64,000 bases of DNA, from the NCBI RefSeq assembly GCF_003987215.1, contig NZ_PIPW01000004.1, positions 142,022 through 206,021 on the forward strand, written 5' to 3'. This DNA is from Pseudidiomarina halophila (lineage in GTDB: Bacteria > Pseudomonadota > Gammaproteobacteria > Enterobacterales > Alteromonadaceae). Positions within the stretch are counted from its first letter, which is position 1; the number at the start of each line of letters is the position of its first letter. Positions 58,175-64,000 of this stretch are shown here, in pieces. The position numbers were made by a program, and so were the translations under genes. The notes beneath the pieces are model-generated. The model saw only the letters and a list, made by a program, of their open reading frames with translations. It had not been told where the DNA came from and ran no database searches.

Positions 58175-58228
58175 AAATAAGTCGTTTAATGGGAATAAAT
58201 AAGTCGTTTATCGTAAATAAGTCGTTTA
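58175..58228. repeat. Three copies of a 14-bp direct repeat
   Basis: AAATAAGTCGTTTA occurs exactly at 58175, 58197 and 58215, with start-to-start spacing of 22 and 18 bp, between the gcvP stop and its terminator. The spacing is not uniform, so it does not look like CRISPR. It could be a regulator-binding cluster or a trace of integration. Confidence 0.8.
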
Positions 58229-58236
58229 AAAAGTGA

Positions 58237-58260
58237 AGCCCACCTTGCGTGGGCTTTTTT
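58237..58260 (+). terminator. Rho-independent terminator of gcvP
   Basis: AGCCCAC and GTGGGCT form a stem with a 5-nt loop, followed by six T. Confidence 0.88.
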
Positions 58261-58262
58261 AT

Positions 58263-58294
58263 GATGTAGTATCATGGGTTAATGATACTACATC
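58263..58294. repeat. Perfect 13-bp inverted repeat upstream of the zincin gene
   Basis: GATGTAGTATCAT (58263-58275) and ATGATACTACATC (58282-58294) are exact complements around GGGTTA. The palindrome ends 13 bp before the next start codon and may be an operator or hairpin controlling it. Confidence 0.8.
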
Positions 58295-58307
58295 TCGGCT
58301 TATCAAG

Positions 58308-58901
58308 ATGATCCAAGATTTTAAAAATGCTGCCAATCTTTTCTACGGAGAAAGTTTGGGAGACCTGATGTATGGGTTTCTACAGGAGCTTTGTGAAAAG
58401 GCATTTAATAACAAAGTAAATGCAGAGGTTCCCATCGTCATGACTACTGCACAATCGGCATACAATCGCTTCTCGGGCTGGTACAACTCCGAATCTCATA
58501 CAATAGAATTGGTTAATCACCTTTGTAAATCTAGTAAAGGAGGATTAGTAGCTAAGGATAACAAGGAAATTCTGCTCACCTTGGCACACGAATTTTGCCA
58601 CCTATATCAGTTCAAGGCACTTGGAGGAACAAATAGTAAGCGAGGGCCGCACCGTTGTAAAAATTGGTATGAGTCAATTACTCTAGCTAGTCCATTCGTA
58701 TGTGGTGTAGATATCAGCGGGTTATGTAAGCCTCTTAAGTCTGTCAGAGAAAACGGCAAGATTAGAAAGGTTTCTAATGAGAAATCGCTGACAGAGAGCG
58801 AATTGACGCATTGGCCGCGCTCGATTATTGAGTTGTTACGGCAAGGTGATGAACGCTTCAAGGATCGGGCAGTCGAGGGCTTATGTGAACTTTTGATTTA
58901 G
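58308..58901 (+). CDS. Putative SprT-like zinc metalloprotease
   Basis: This is a 197-residue protein with a zincin signature HEFCH at about residues 94-98 (LAHEFCHLYQF). A likely third zinc ligand lies in GPHRCKNWYESI (His about 115), which recalls the second motif of SprT-like proteases. There is no signal peptide or membrane segment. The frame is open from 58233, but that would run through the gcvP terminator; ATG 58308 is preferred though its ribosome-binding site is poor. Base composition is A+T rich compared with gcvP, and the gene points opposite to the following cassette-like genes. Its substrate and function are unknown. Confidence 0.65.
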   Translation: MIQDFKNAANLFYGESLGDLMYGFLQELCEKAFNNKVNAEVPIVMTTAQSAYNRFSGWYNSESHTIELVNHLCKSSKGGLVAKDNKEILLTLAHEFCHLYQFKALGGTNSKRGPHRCKNWYESITLASPFVCGVDISGLCKPLKSVRENGKIRKVSNEKSLTESELTHWPRSIIELLRQGDERFKDRAVEGLCELLI

Positions 58902-59051
58902 TCGGAAACAACCAGTAAGGCCCGACGGGTCTCCCCAGAGATCAAGGACTAGTGTAGCTAAAGCTAAAAGAATGCCGAAATCCGGCGTAAAATAAAACAT
59001 GTTGCTATCACGAAATGTCGAAACTCTGTTTTCCCATTCTTCTAGCGTCAT
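58881..59051 (-). CDS. Small hypothetical ORF following an attC-like site (56 aa)
   Basis: An ATG at 59051, preceded by AGAAGAGATGAT as a possible ribosome-binding site, opens 56 codons ending at TAA 58881-58883. The product begins MTLEEWENRVSTFRDSNMFY and has one hydrophobic stretch (FGILLALATLVLDLW, about 25-39). It starts 11 bp after the R' end of the attC-like site at 59062, the expected place for a cassette gene, and overlaps the convergent metalloprotease gene by 21 bp. It may be a 3'-truncated cassette gene. I do not recognise a family. Confidence 0.5.
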   Translation of the reverse strand: MTLEEWENRVSTFRDSNMFYFTPDFGILLALATLVLDLWGDPSGLTGCFRLNQKFT

Positions 59052-59061
59052 ATCATCTCTT

Positions 59062-59116
59062 CTTAACGCGGAGCTAAGCCGCCGCCGGAGGTGGTTGGGT
59101 TGAGCGATTTGCTATA
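59062..59116 (-). other. Degenerate attC-like recombination site
   Basis: On the minus strand the right part is canonical: GGCGGCTTA, a 7-nt spacer and the R' core GTTAAG. The left part has AACCACC, which pairs with GGCGGCTT leaving one extra base, but the R'' core is degenerate (TATAGC where an AAC-ending core is expected). Length is 55 bp. It overlaps the stop of the upstream gene, as attC sites often do. Confidence 0.45.
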
Positions 59117-59873
59117 CATTTAGGTTACTCAAAAACTCCAGAACCTTCTGACCTTTTTCGGCCATACCTCCCATAGCTCCAAGCCTTTTGTTTGCATCAA
59201 CTACGCCGTCGAGGGCAGATTTAGTTTTTTGCCACATCGCAGATAATTTCCCTAACTCGGAACTACCTTTAGCTTCCTTGAATGCTTCTTCATTAGCAAT
59301 TACCTCGCCATAAGCTGATTGCAGCACTTCTTCAAACGCCTTCGCTCCCACTGCCTTGTACTTGGTTAATGCTTCTTCGATTTTGGTAATATGCTTGTCT
59401 ATTATGTTTCGCGTGTAGTCGGGTAGCTTTGAACTAGACAATGTATCCCTTAGATCGGCTGCCATCCTTTTTAGGTCGTCAAGACTATCTTTGTCAATGA
59501 GGTCCTCTTCGTTGGGTAATATCTCCGAGCAGAAGCCCAATGCTACAGGAACCTCTGGCGTTATCTGCTGCTTCATCGATTGCCATTTTGACATGAGAGT
59601 CTGAACTGCAAAAAGCGTATTGCACTTGTTCAATGTAGTGTTATAAAGGTTTTCGGAATAGCCAAGTTTCTTCATTTCTGACCTAACAGATTCGACCTCG
59701 TCATGAAGATCGGCTAGACAGCGAGATATTGCAAATGTCTTGCGGCTTTTATCTTCATTTTCAATATCGAATACTTTGCCCCATACGTCATGTGCGGGCG
59801 TTGCATCACTCTCCGCCTTAACGCTATCAATGATGCTTAGAATCCGTGAGGCGGAGTTAATGTTCTTGGCCAT
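59112..59873 (-). CDS. Hypothetical helical cassette protein
   Basis: This 253-residue, soluble, probably all-helical protein has high Lys/Glu/Ala content and no signal peptide. Heptad-like stretches occur at about 50-80 and 125-175. I do not recognise a domain. The start at 59873 follows AAGGGAACAG, a good ribosome-binding site, 28 bp after the R' end of the attC site at 59902. The stop overlaps the attC-like site at 59062, so gene plus site have the structure of one integron cassette. Codon use and base composition differ visibly from the housekeeping genes to the left. Function unknown. Confidence 0.7.
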   Translation of the reverse strand: MAKNINSASRILSIIDSVKAESDATPAHDVWGKVFDIENEDKSRKTFAISRCLADLHDEVESVRSEMKKLGYSENLYNTTLNKCNTLFAVQTLMSKWQSMKQQITPEVPVALGFCSEILPNEEDLIDKDSLDDLKRMAADLRDTLSSSKLPDYTRNIIDKHITKIEEALTKYKAVGAKAFEEVLQSAYGEVIANEEAFKEAKGSSELGKLSAMWQKTKSALDGVVDANKRLGAMGGMAEKGQKVLEFLSNLNV

Positions 59874-59901
59874 TCTGTTCCCTTAAGTCAAATCCACGTT
59901 T

Positions 59902-59956
59902 TAATAACGCTTGGTTCAAGTGCGCCGCAGGTGTCACTTGAGACCTCTCGTTAGTA
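59902..59956 (-). other. Integron attC site
   Basis: On the minus strand R'' (TACTAAC) is followed by an 8-nt spacer and L'' (TCAAGTG). After a 12-nt loop come L' (CACTTGA), a 7-nt spacer and R' (GTTATTA). The L arms are perfectly complementary (59916-59922 with 59935-59941), and the outer TAAC/GTTA cores pair. The total of 55 bp and the symmetrical spacers are typical of attC. The stop codon of the HNH gene lies within it. Confidence 0.75.
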
Positions 59957-60755
59957 GCTTATTTGCAGCCTCAAAATGGTTTTCCCGCATGAGCTGCATA
60001 TTGATGTAATCGAGAAAACTTCTATTCGTTTGGTTCAGAGTAATAACACTCTTAGAAGAACTCATAAGCTTCATGCCTTTATTCGCTTTCAACCAACGTC
60101 TTGAATGCACACGTCTGAAGCCGATCTTCAGTTCCCTTTCAAATACCATCAAATGAAAAACCAGCCCACCGATAACTACAGATCTTATAATATAACTTTT
60201 CGAGGATTCGGGGACCCAAGATAACCTTACAAAGAACGGATTTGATAACCCATCTTCCGAAATGGGTAGCTGATCGGAATAGTCTTCCACCTCTTTATTG
60301 GAGAACCTAGCCGGTTTTACCAAGCCAGCAAATAGGAAAACCTCGTTGAGAACTCGAGCTTCGTCCTCACCATTCAAGATAAAGGCCTTATAACGTTCTA
60401 ACACTTTTGGCTTATTTCTGGACGCTCGCGCAGAATTGAAGGAAATCTTCAAGAGCCATCGTAAGAGTGAGGAGTATTCATACTGAACAGTTCTTCTCTC
60501 TAATAGAAAGTTTTCAATAAAAACACCAGCGTTCGTAAGAAACCTCTTTCCGTAGCTGTCAAGATCGCTCAAAGGACCATTGTTGCATGGTTTGCAAACG
60601 TCCTTTATTTTGGCTTCACCACTAACGATCTTCTGGGCGCTCTCGTTCCACCCCATATGTCCACCATCTCCCTTTTGATAGCGGTATAAGAAGTCGGGAA
60701 TTATATGCTCCCGCGAAGGTGAGCATTCGTTATCGCAATAAGCGCAAATTGACAT
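59934..60755 (-). CDS. HNH-type zinc-finger protein, putative nuclease
   Basis: This 273-residue protein has an N-terminal HNH-like metal finger: CAYCDNECSPSREHIIPDFL (two Cys, then the His of EHI) followed by CKPCNN (two Cys and Asn) at about residues 4-58. The C-terminal 200 residues are not recognised. HNH proteins are DNA endonucleases in restriction, phage defence and mobile elements, so nuclease activity is likely but unproven. The start has an AGAGG ribosome-binding site just after the attC site at 60766, and the end runs into the attC site at 59902: a complete cassette. A+T-rich composition indicates transfer. Confidence 0.75.
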   Translation of the reverse strand: MSICAYCDNECSPSREHIIPDFLYRYQKGDGGHMGWNESAQKIVSGEAKIKDVCKPCNNGPLSDLDSYGKRFLTNAGVFIENFLLERRTVQYEYSSLLRWLLKISFNSARASRNKPKVLERYKAFILNGEDEARVLNEVFLFAGLVKPARFSNKEVEDYSDQLPISEDGLSNPFFVRLSWVPESSKSYIIRSVVIGGLVFHLMVFERELKIGFRRVHSRRWLKANKGMKLMSSSKSVITLNQTNRSFLDYINMQLMRENHFEAANKLLTRGLK

Positions 60756-60765
60756 GCTGCCTCTT

Positions 60766-60837
60766 TACTAACGCCAGAGCGCATCAGCGCACTGTGGTGT
60801 GTCCGAATGTCGCAACTTTTTAACTACATGGTTAGGT
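60766..60837 (-). other. Integron attC site
   Basis: On the minus strand R'' is ACCTAAC, a perfect match to RYYYAAC, and contains the stop codon of the Shedu-like gene. R' is GTTAGTA, 72 bp away. The cores CTAAC and GTTAG pair. The inner arms are weaker: a short AG-TGCG/TGCGCT pairing with a bulge. The placement between two genes, with the next gene 11 bp after R', is typical. Confidence 0.65.
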
Positions 60838-62064
60838 CTGCAACACATCTTTTAGGCCTTTAATCTTCTCGAGTAATTCATCGAATGTTACGATATCTAC
60901 GTTTTTTTGATTAGACCGGAGAAGTTCAAAACAACTGGCTTGGTTTTCGTCTAGGTTGGATTTCTGACCCACAACTAATATGACTTTCGGATCAAGCGCC
61001 TTATACTTTTGCCCCATATCGGTCAAGAACGTGCTCTTTTGGTCAAGACACTGACTTATTGCACCTGATAGGTCTTCGTGGGCCGAAAACGTATCCGGAG
61101 CACGATATGGCTTTTTCCGAATTAGAGTTTTGTTATGCGTTTTTATTTCCAATAATGCATAATTGTCTTTAAAGCCATTTTGATATAGAAAATCAACGAC
61201 TCTGCCTTCTTTATTCTCTATCGTCTTCCCACCGACATATGCCTCACGCCCTTTCAAAACAACTTGAAAAGGGAATATGTTTGCCAATATCCAACCATGA
61301 CTTTCAAAGAATGACTGCCAGTTCTTTTCGTTGTCATTTTTGACTCTCATCAGCTCTTTAAATTTTTTAATAACATCATCCAAATAAGCTACATTTATTT
61401 TATCTTTTGTTTGGATGAAATTCTCTGTGACCGAAACATTTAGAGATGGAGTAAGAGATATGAGCGATAAAACTGCGTCCACATCTGCTTCAGAGAGGCT
61501 AACGTCATCGGAGTAGAAGCTTAAATGATGTGAAAGTGCGCCTTTCGATAGCTTCGTTGTTCGGGGAGATACTTTTTGTGTAACCTTTGCCAACTCATTT
61601 GCTATCGCGGTTTTCTTTCTAGTCTCATAGGTCCTAGTCTCTTTCGAGATAGCTTTCAAGACTCTTTCAAGGTCTTGGAAGTTGAAGGTGATAGTCTTTG
61701 CTGAGAAACGACTACTGCCGTTTTTATCCACTATTACCTTCTCAACTTCCGGAAAGGACTGGTATATGAAATTCATCAGCAGCTTCAGTTTCCCTACTGT
61801 AAGCTTCACGGTGGAACCGGATCTGAGAGATGTAGGAATATTCTTTATTTTTTCCCACCCCCTAAGCTCTACTGTATGTACCTTTTTCTTAGTTACACCT
61901 CTCTCTCGACTATAACCAAATGGATAGATATAGATCAGAGGTTTGTCTTTGTGGACAACTTTGCTTAGATGCACAGGGTTACTGTTTTCATCAAAATACT
62001 GCCATTCAGTCTTCTTGTCTGTTTCTCGATGAATGGCTTCAGAATTTGGTTCAACGTGTTCCAT
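60832..62064 (-). CDS. Shedu-like anti-phage nuclease (DUF4263)
   Basis: This 410-residue protein has a C-terminal Shedu/DUF4263 domain (about 245-400). It contains NWQSFFESHGWILANIFPF, RVVDFLYQNG with the active-site Asp, and LLEIKTH with the Glu-x-Lys pair (about 306-308). It also has the following KKPYRAPDTFSAHEDLSGAISQ and ILVVGQ strands known from SduA proteins. Shedu is a single-gene phage-defence system that acts as a nuclease. The N-terminal 240 residues are variable in this family and are presumably the sensor. It sits in a cassette-like unit whose stop lies in the attC site at 60766. Confidence 0.85.
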   Translation of the reverse strand: MEHVEPNSEAIHRETDKKTEWQYFDENSNPVHLSKVVHKDKPLIYIYPFGYSRERGVTKKKVHTVELRGWEKIKNIPTSLRSGSTVKLTVGKLKLLMNFIYQSFPEVEKVIVDKNGSSRFSAKTITFNFQDLERVLKAISKETRTYETRKKTAIANELAKVTQKVSPRTTKLSKGALSHHLSFYSDDVSLSEADVDAVLSLISLTPSLNVSVTENFIQTKDKINVAYLDDVIKKFKELMRVKNDNEKNWQSFFESHGWILANIFPFQVVLKGREAYVGGKTIENKEGRVVDFLYQNGFKDNYALLEIKTHNKTLIRKKPYRAPDTFSAHEDLSGAISQCLDQKSTFLTDMGQKYKALDPKVILVVGQKSNLDENQASCFELLRSNQKNVDIVTFDELLEKIKGLKDVLQT

Positions 62065-62152
62065 TGCCTATGACCTTATTCTTGAAGTTAACACCTTGCT
62101 GAACTGAAAGTTAGAAGCACAGGGAGTAACTTTTTCCGTGTGCGGCGATTTT

Positions 62153-63592
62153 TTAGTTTCTTTTGCTTGCAGACGCTTTTTGATTTCCATCGACGTACCA
62201 AATATCGGATGCTTTACCATGTTCTTTTATGAAGTCATTCCTTATCTTCTGTACTCGACTGTATTTTTTCCCAATACCGCCAATGTCGATAATTAGAAAT
62301 ACACCTAAATCTGTGTCGTCAGCTTTCTTATAAGTTTCTAATTGCTTTTCATAGCCATGGACCAGACTGCTATTATTAGATAATTTAACTTCGACCACCA
62401 ATTTTGAGTCAAAGCCCTGAGAGATCTTGAAGTCTACAGGCCCATTGCCGGAGTCTGCTTCAGGTGTTAAATCAATATTGTTAGCCTTGCAATAACTATA
62501 AGCAACAGCAAATAAAAGCCTTTGTGACGCTTTCTCCTTTCTGGGATTTCCATTTTCATCCCAAAGCTCTTTCCATAAGCCCTTGTTTTCAATCAAATCT
62601 TGGAATTGACCTAGTATTTTATTAACTACCTCGACAACTTCATCTGCGCTTAGTTTTCTAGCAGAATAATTAGAAAGGTCGTAGGGGTATTCCTTGGGAA
62701 TTTGTTTCAGTAACTCAGTCCAAAATGACTCACCGTTTCTGTCACTTTTAAAGTCATATGGTTTGGGTTCGACCTCACGAATCATATCCATAACCTGTTG
62801 GAAAGCTTCTTTACTCCTGAGGGCAGCTTTTTTGAGTCTCTGTTTATCTTTTTTAGTCATTGTTGCCCAGATTTCACCAACGTGACCATTGACCCGCTCT
62901 CTAAGGTCTTCATTTTCCCTGACAACTCTCGATATATCACTCCAATCGGAAGCAATTGGTAAATCACGCACTATATCTTTTGGTACAAAGATTAATGGTT
63001 GATCTGAGTACGGGTTAACTACCAAGTTATAGTTATTGGCTCCGATCTTAAATTGTTTAGTAGGTACTTTAAGTGTTTGATTGACTCGCTCAGAAAAAGA
63101 AATCAAATTCGGCAAAATAATGTTTGTGGTCATATCGCTAATTCGATCAGGCCCGATACCCTCCTCGAATAAAGCTAAAGCCATAAAAAGATCTATATCA
63201 TCTACGCCAAGCGAGACAATCTGAGAAGCAGTATCGAGTGTGCTTGAGATTAAATCCTTTCCAAACCCAGATCCTTTAACAGTTGTACCGTAGCCCAAAC
63301 AAGTCCAGCTGATTTCTGAGAAACGGAAAAGTCTTTTTGCATTACGCCATGGAACATCATTTACAGCTTTAGATAAGGATAAAAGTTTGATGATTTTTTC
63401 AAAGCGATCTCTATATGATTGGTAAGCACCATCACTAATCTCTTTGTGAGCACTTCCCTCCAATAACATTGGGTCTATAAAAACCAAGGTATCTGTATTC
63501 AGTAGTACATTTACAACCCCAAGCTTGTCCAAAACCGCAACATCTATACCGAATTCACTTGAAATCGTGGCTGGATTTTTAATTTTTCCCAT
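62153..63592 (-). CDS. Hypothetical protein with C-terminal PD-(D/E)XK nuclease-like motif
   Basis: This is a 479-residue protein of unknown function. The C-terminal 100 residues have a restriction-endonuclease-like pattern: VDFKI (Asp about 387), then VVEVKLSNN (Glu-x-Lys at about 401-403), then HGYEKQLETY and a hydrophobic strand VFLIIDIG. The N-terminal 350 residues are helical and not recognised; a domain with INDPMLL-like FIDPMLLEGSAH near residue 55 may be the specificity part. The ATG at 63592 follows AAGGA at ideal spacing; the frame is open to 63652. Next to a Shedu gene in an A+T-rich cluster it is a candidate anti-phage effector. This is inference, not a known system I can name. 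Confidence 0.65.
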   Translation of the reverse strand: MGKIKNPATISSEFGIDVAVLDKLGVVNVLLNTDTLVFIDPMLLEGSAHKEISDGAYQSYRDRFEKIIKLLSLSKAVNDVPWRNAKRLFRFSEISWTCLGYGTTVKGSGFGKDLISSTLDTASQIVSLGVDDIDLFMALALFEEGIGPDRISDMTTNIILPNLISFSERVNQTLKVPTKQFKIGANNYNLVVNPYSDQPLIFVPKDIVRDLPIASDWSDISRVVRENEDLRERVNGHVGEIWATMTKKDKQRLKKAALRSKEAFQQVMDMIREVEPKPYDFKSDRNGESFWTELLKQIPKEYPYDLSNYSARKLSADEVVEVVNKILGQFQDLIENKGLWKELWDENGNPRKEKASQRLLFAVAYSYCKANNIDLTPEADSGNGPVDFKISQGFDSKLVVEVKLSNNSSLVHGYEKQLETYKKADDTDLGVFLIIDIGGIGKKYSRVQKIRNDFIKEHGKASDIWYVDGNQKASASKRN

Positions 63593-63645
63593 TTTCGAAT
63601 CCTTGATAACTTTGGGACAAGCACTTAACACTTGTATATTGTGTC

Positions 63646-63776
63646 TGCGCACTTTGAAACTTGTTTGATTGGTAGGTGTTGACTCTTAAGTTACTGAGCT
63701 AACCAAACTCGGATCCTAAAACGCTCAGAATACCTTAATGCAACTTGAACGTGCTTAGTTACCGTTAAAGTGCGCA
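63646..63776. repeat. Widely spaced 10-bp inverted repeat
   Basis: TGCGCACTTT (63646-63655) and AAAGTGCGCA (63767-63776) are exact complements 111 bp apart in the non-coding stretch 63593-63794. ACTTAAC (63623-63629), which on the minus strand reads GTTAAGT, fits an attC R' core in front of the 479-aa gene. The whole may be a remnant of a large attC site cut by the IS element. I see no gene here. Confidence 0.4.
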
Positions 63777-63794
63777 CAAATTCAAAATTTAATT

Positions 63795-64000
63795 TGGACT
63801 TCCCAGACTTTGCTAGACACTTTTAACAGTTACAATGTAACTAAAACTAGAGGTGTTTATGAGCAAAGGCAAGCGGTATACCGAAGAATTTAAAGTTGAA
63901 GCCGTCAAGCAGGTCACCGAACGCGGGCACTCTGTTTATGACGTCGCTGATCGTCTGGGCATTTCCGTAAAGTCACTTTACGACTGGCGTGCTAAATACG
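63795..64000 (+). mobile_element. Left end of an IS3-family insertion sequence (incomplete)
   Basis: The transposase frame starting at 63859 shows that an IS begins here. TGGACTTCCCAGACTTTGCT from 63795 is a plausible terminal inverted repeat, since IS3-family ends begin with TG. The right end lies outside the window, so neither the repeat pair nor a target duplication can be checked. Confidence 0.6.
63859..64000 (+). CDS. IS3-family transposase OrfA (partial)
   Basis: The first 47 codons of a transposase are visible, starting MSKGKRYTEEFKVEAVKQV and containing the helix-turn-helix SVYDVADRLGISVKSLYDW typical of IS3-family OrfA (Tnp_1/HTH_Tnp). It binds the IS ends; the catalytic DDE part would be in OrfB beyond the window. 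An AGAGGTG ribosome-binding site precedes the ATG. Confidence 0.9.
   Translation, partial: MSKGKRYTEEFKVEAVKQVTERGHSVYDVADRLGISVKSLYDWRAKY

Noticed and set aside
58233..58307. Upstream extension of the zincin gene
   Set aside because: The frame is open, but this part passes through the gcvP terminator and the palindrome, so it is unlikely to be translated.
62065..62152. attC site between the 479-aa gene and the Shedu-like gene
   Set aside because: A GTTAACT core (minus strand, 62092-62086) and a GCACA-type hairpin are present, but I find no matching R'' core or L arms. The two genes may share one cassette or the site is too degenerate to call.
58151..64000. Prophage or integrase-borne island
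   Set aside because: No phage structural genes, tyrosine or serine integrase or tRNA attachment site is visible; attC-bounded cassettes explain the structure better.

Overview
The window is a chromosomal segment of a marine-type gammaproteobacterium. The gene blocks ygfB-pepP-ubiH-ubiI next to gcvTHP, zapA-ssrS, serA-rpiA and guaBA, together with Oar-like TonB-dependent receptors and a TonB2-type operon, point to Alteromonadales, probably Idiomarinaceae (Idiomarina/Pseudidiomarina). The genus is an inference from gene order and protein similarity; no 16S rRNA gene is present. I saw no tRNA, rRNA or CRISPR array.

1-41 kb: a phosphate-starvation region interleaved with housekeeping genes. A TonB-dependent receptor and a mechanosensitive channel are followed by a six-gene TonB-energising operon (DUF3450 protein, TtpC-like, ExbB, ExbD, TonB, TPR protein) and a porin. 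Then come an AEC permease, xseA, guaBA, ndh, mltF and purL. Two large Oar-like TonB-dependent receptors flank tadA. Next are a secreted endonuclease/exonuclease/phosphatase-family lipoprotein, phoBR, pstS, pstC, pstA, pstB and phoU. PhoB-box-like direct repeats in the characteristic 11-bp register lie upstream of the TonB operon, the porin, both Oar-like receptors, phoB, pstS and pstC. The region therefore reads as an extended Pho regulon in which a dedicated TonB system, outer-membrane receptors, a porin, a phosphoesterase and the Pst transporter are induced together.

41-58 kb: conserved housekeeping genes. These are an EAL-domain sensor protein, serA, rpiA, fau (ygfA), an inserted secreted amidohydrolase, 6S RNA (ssrS), zapA, ygfB, pepP, ubiH, ubiI, a LysR regulator and the glycine cleavage operon gcvT-gcvH-gcvP.

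58-64 kb: a visibly A+T-richer accessory region. Directly after the gcvP terminator are a perfect 13-bp inverted repeat and a zincin (SprT-like) gene. Then a run of minus-strand genes is separated by integron attC-like sites: a 56-aa ORF, a helical hypothetical protein, an HNH-type protein, a Shedu-like (DUF4263) nuclease and a PD-(D/E)XK-type protein. No integrase gene is visible, so this looks like a cluster of attC sites lacking an integron integrase (CALIN) carrying probable anti-phage genes. It is bounded on the right by the start of an IS3-family element that runs off the window.
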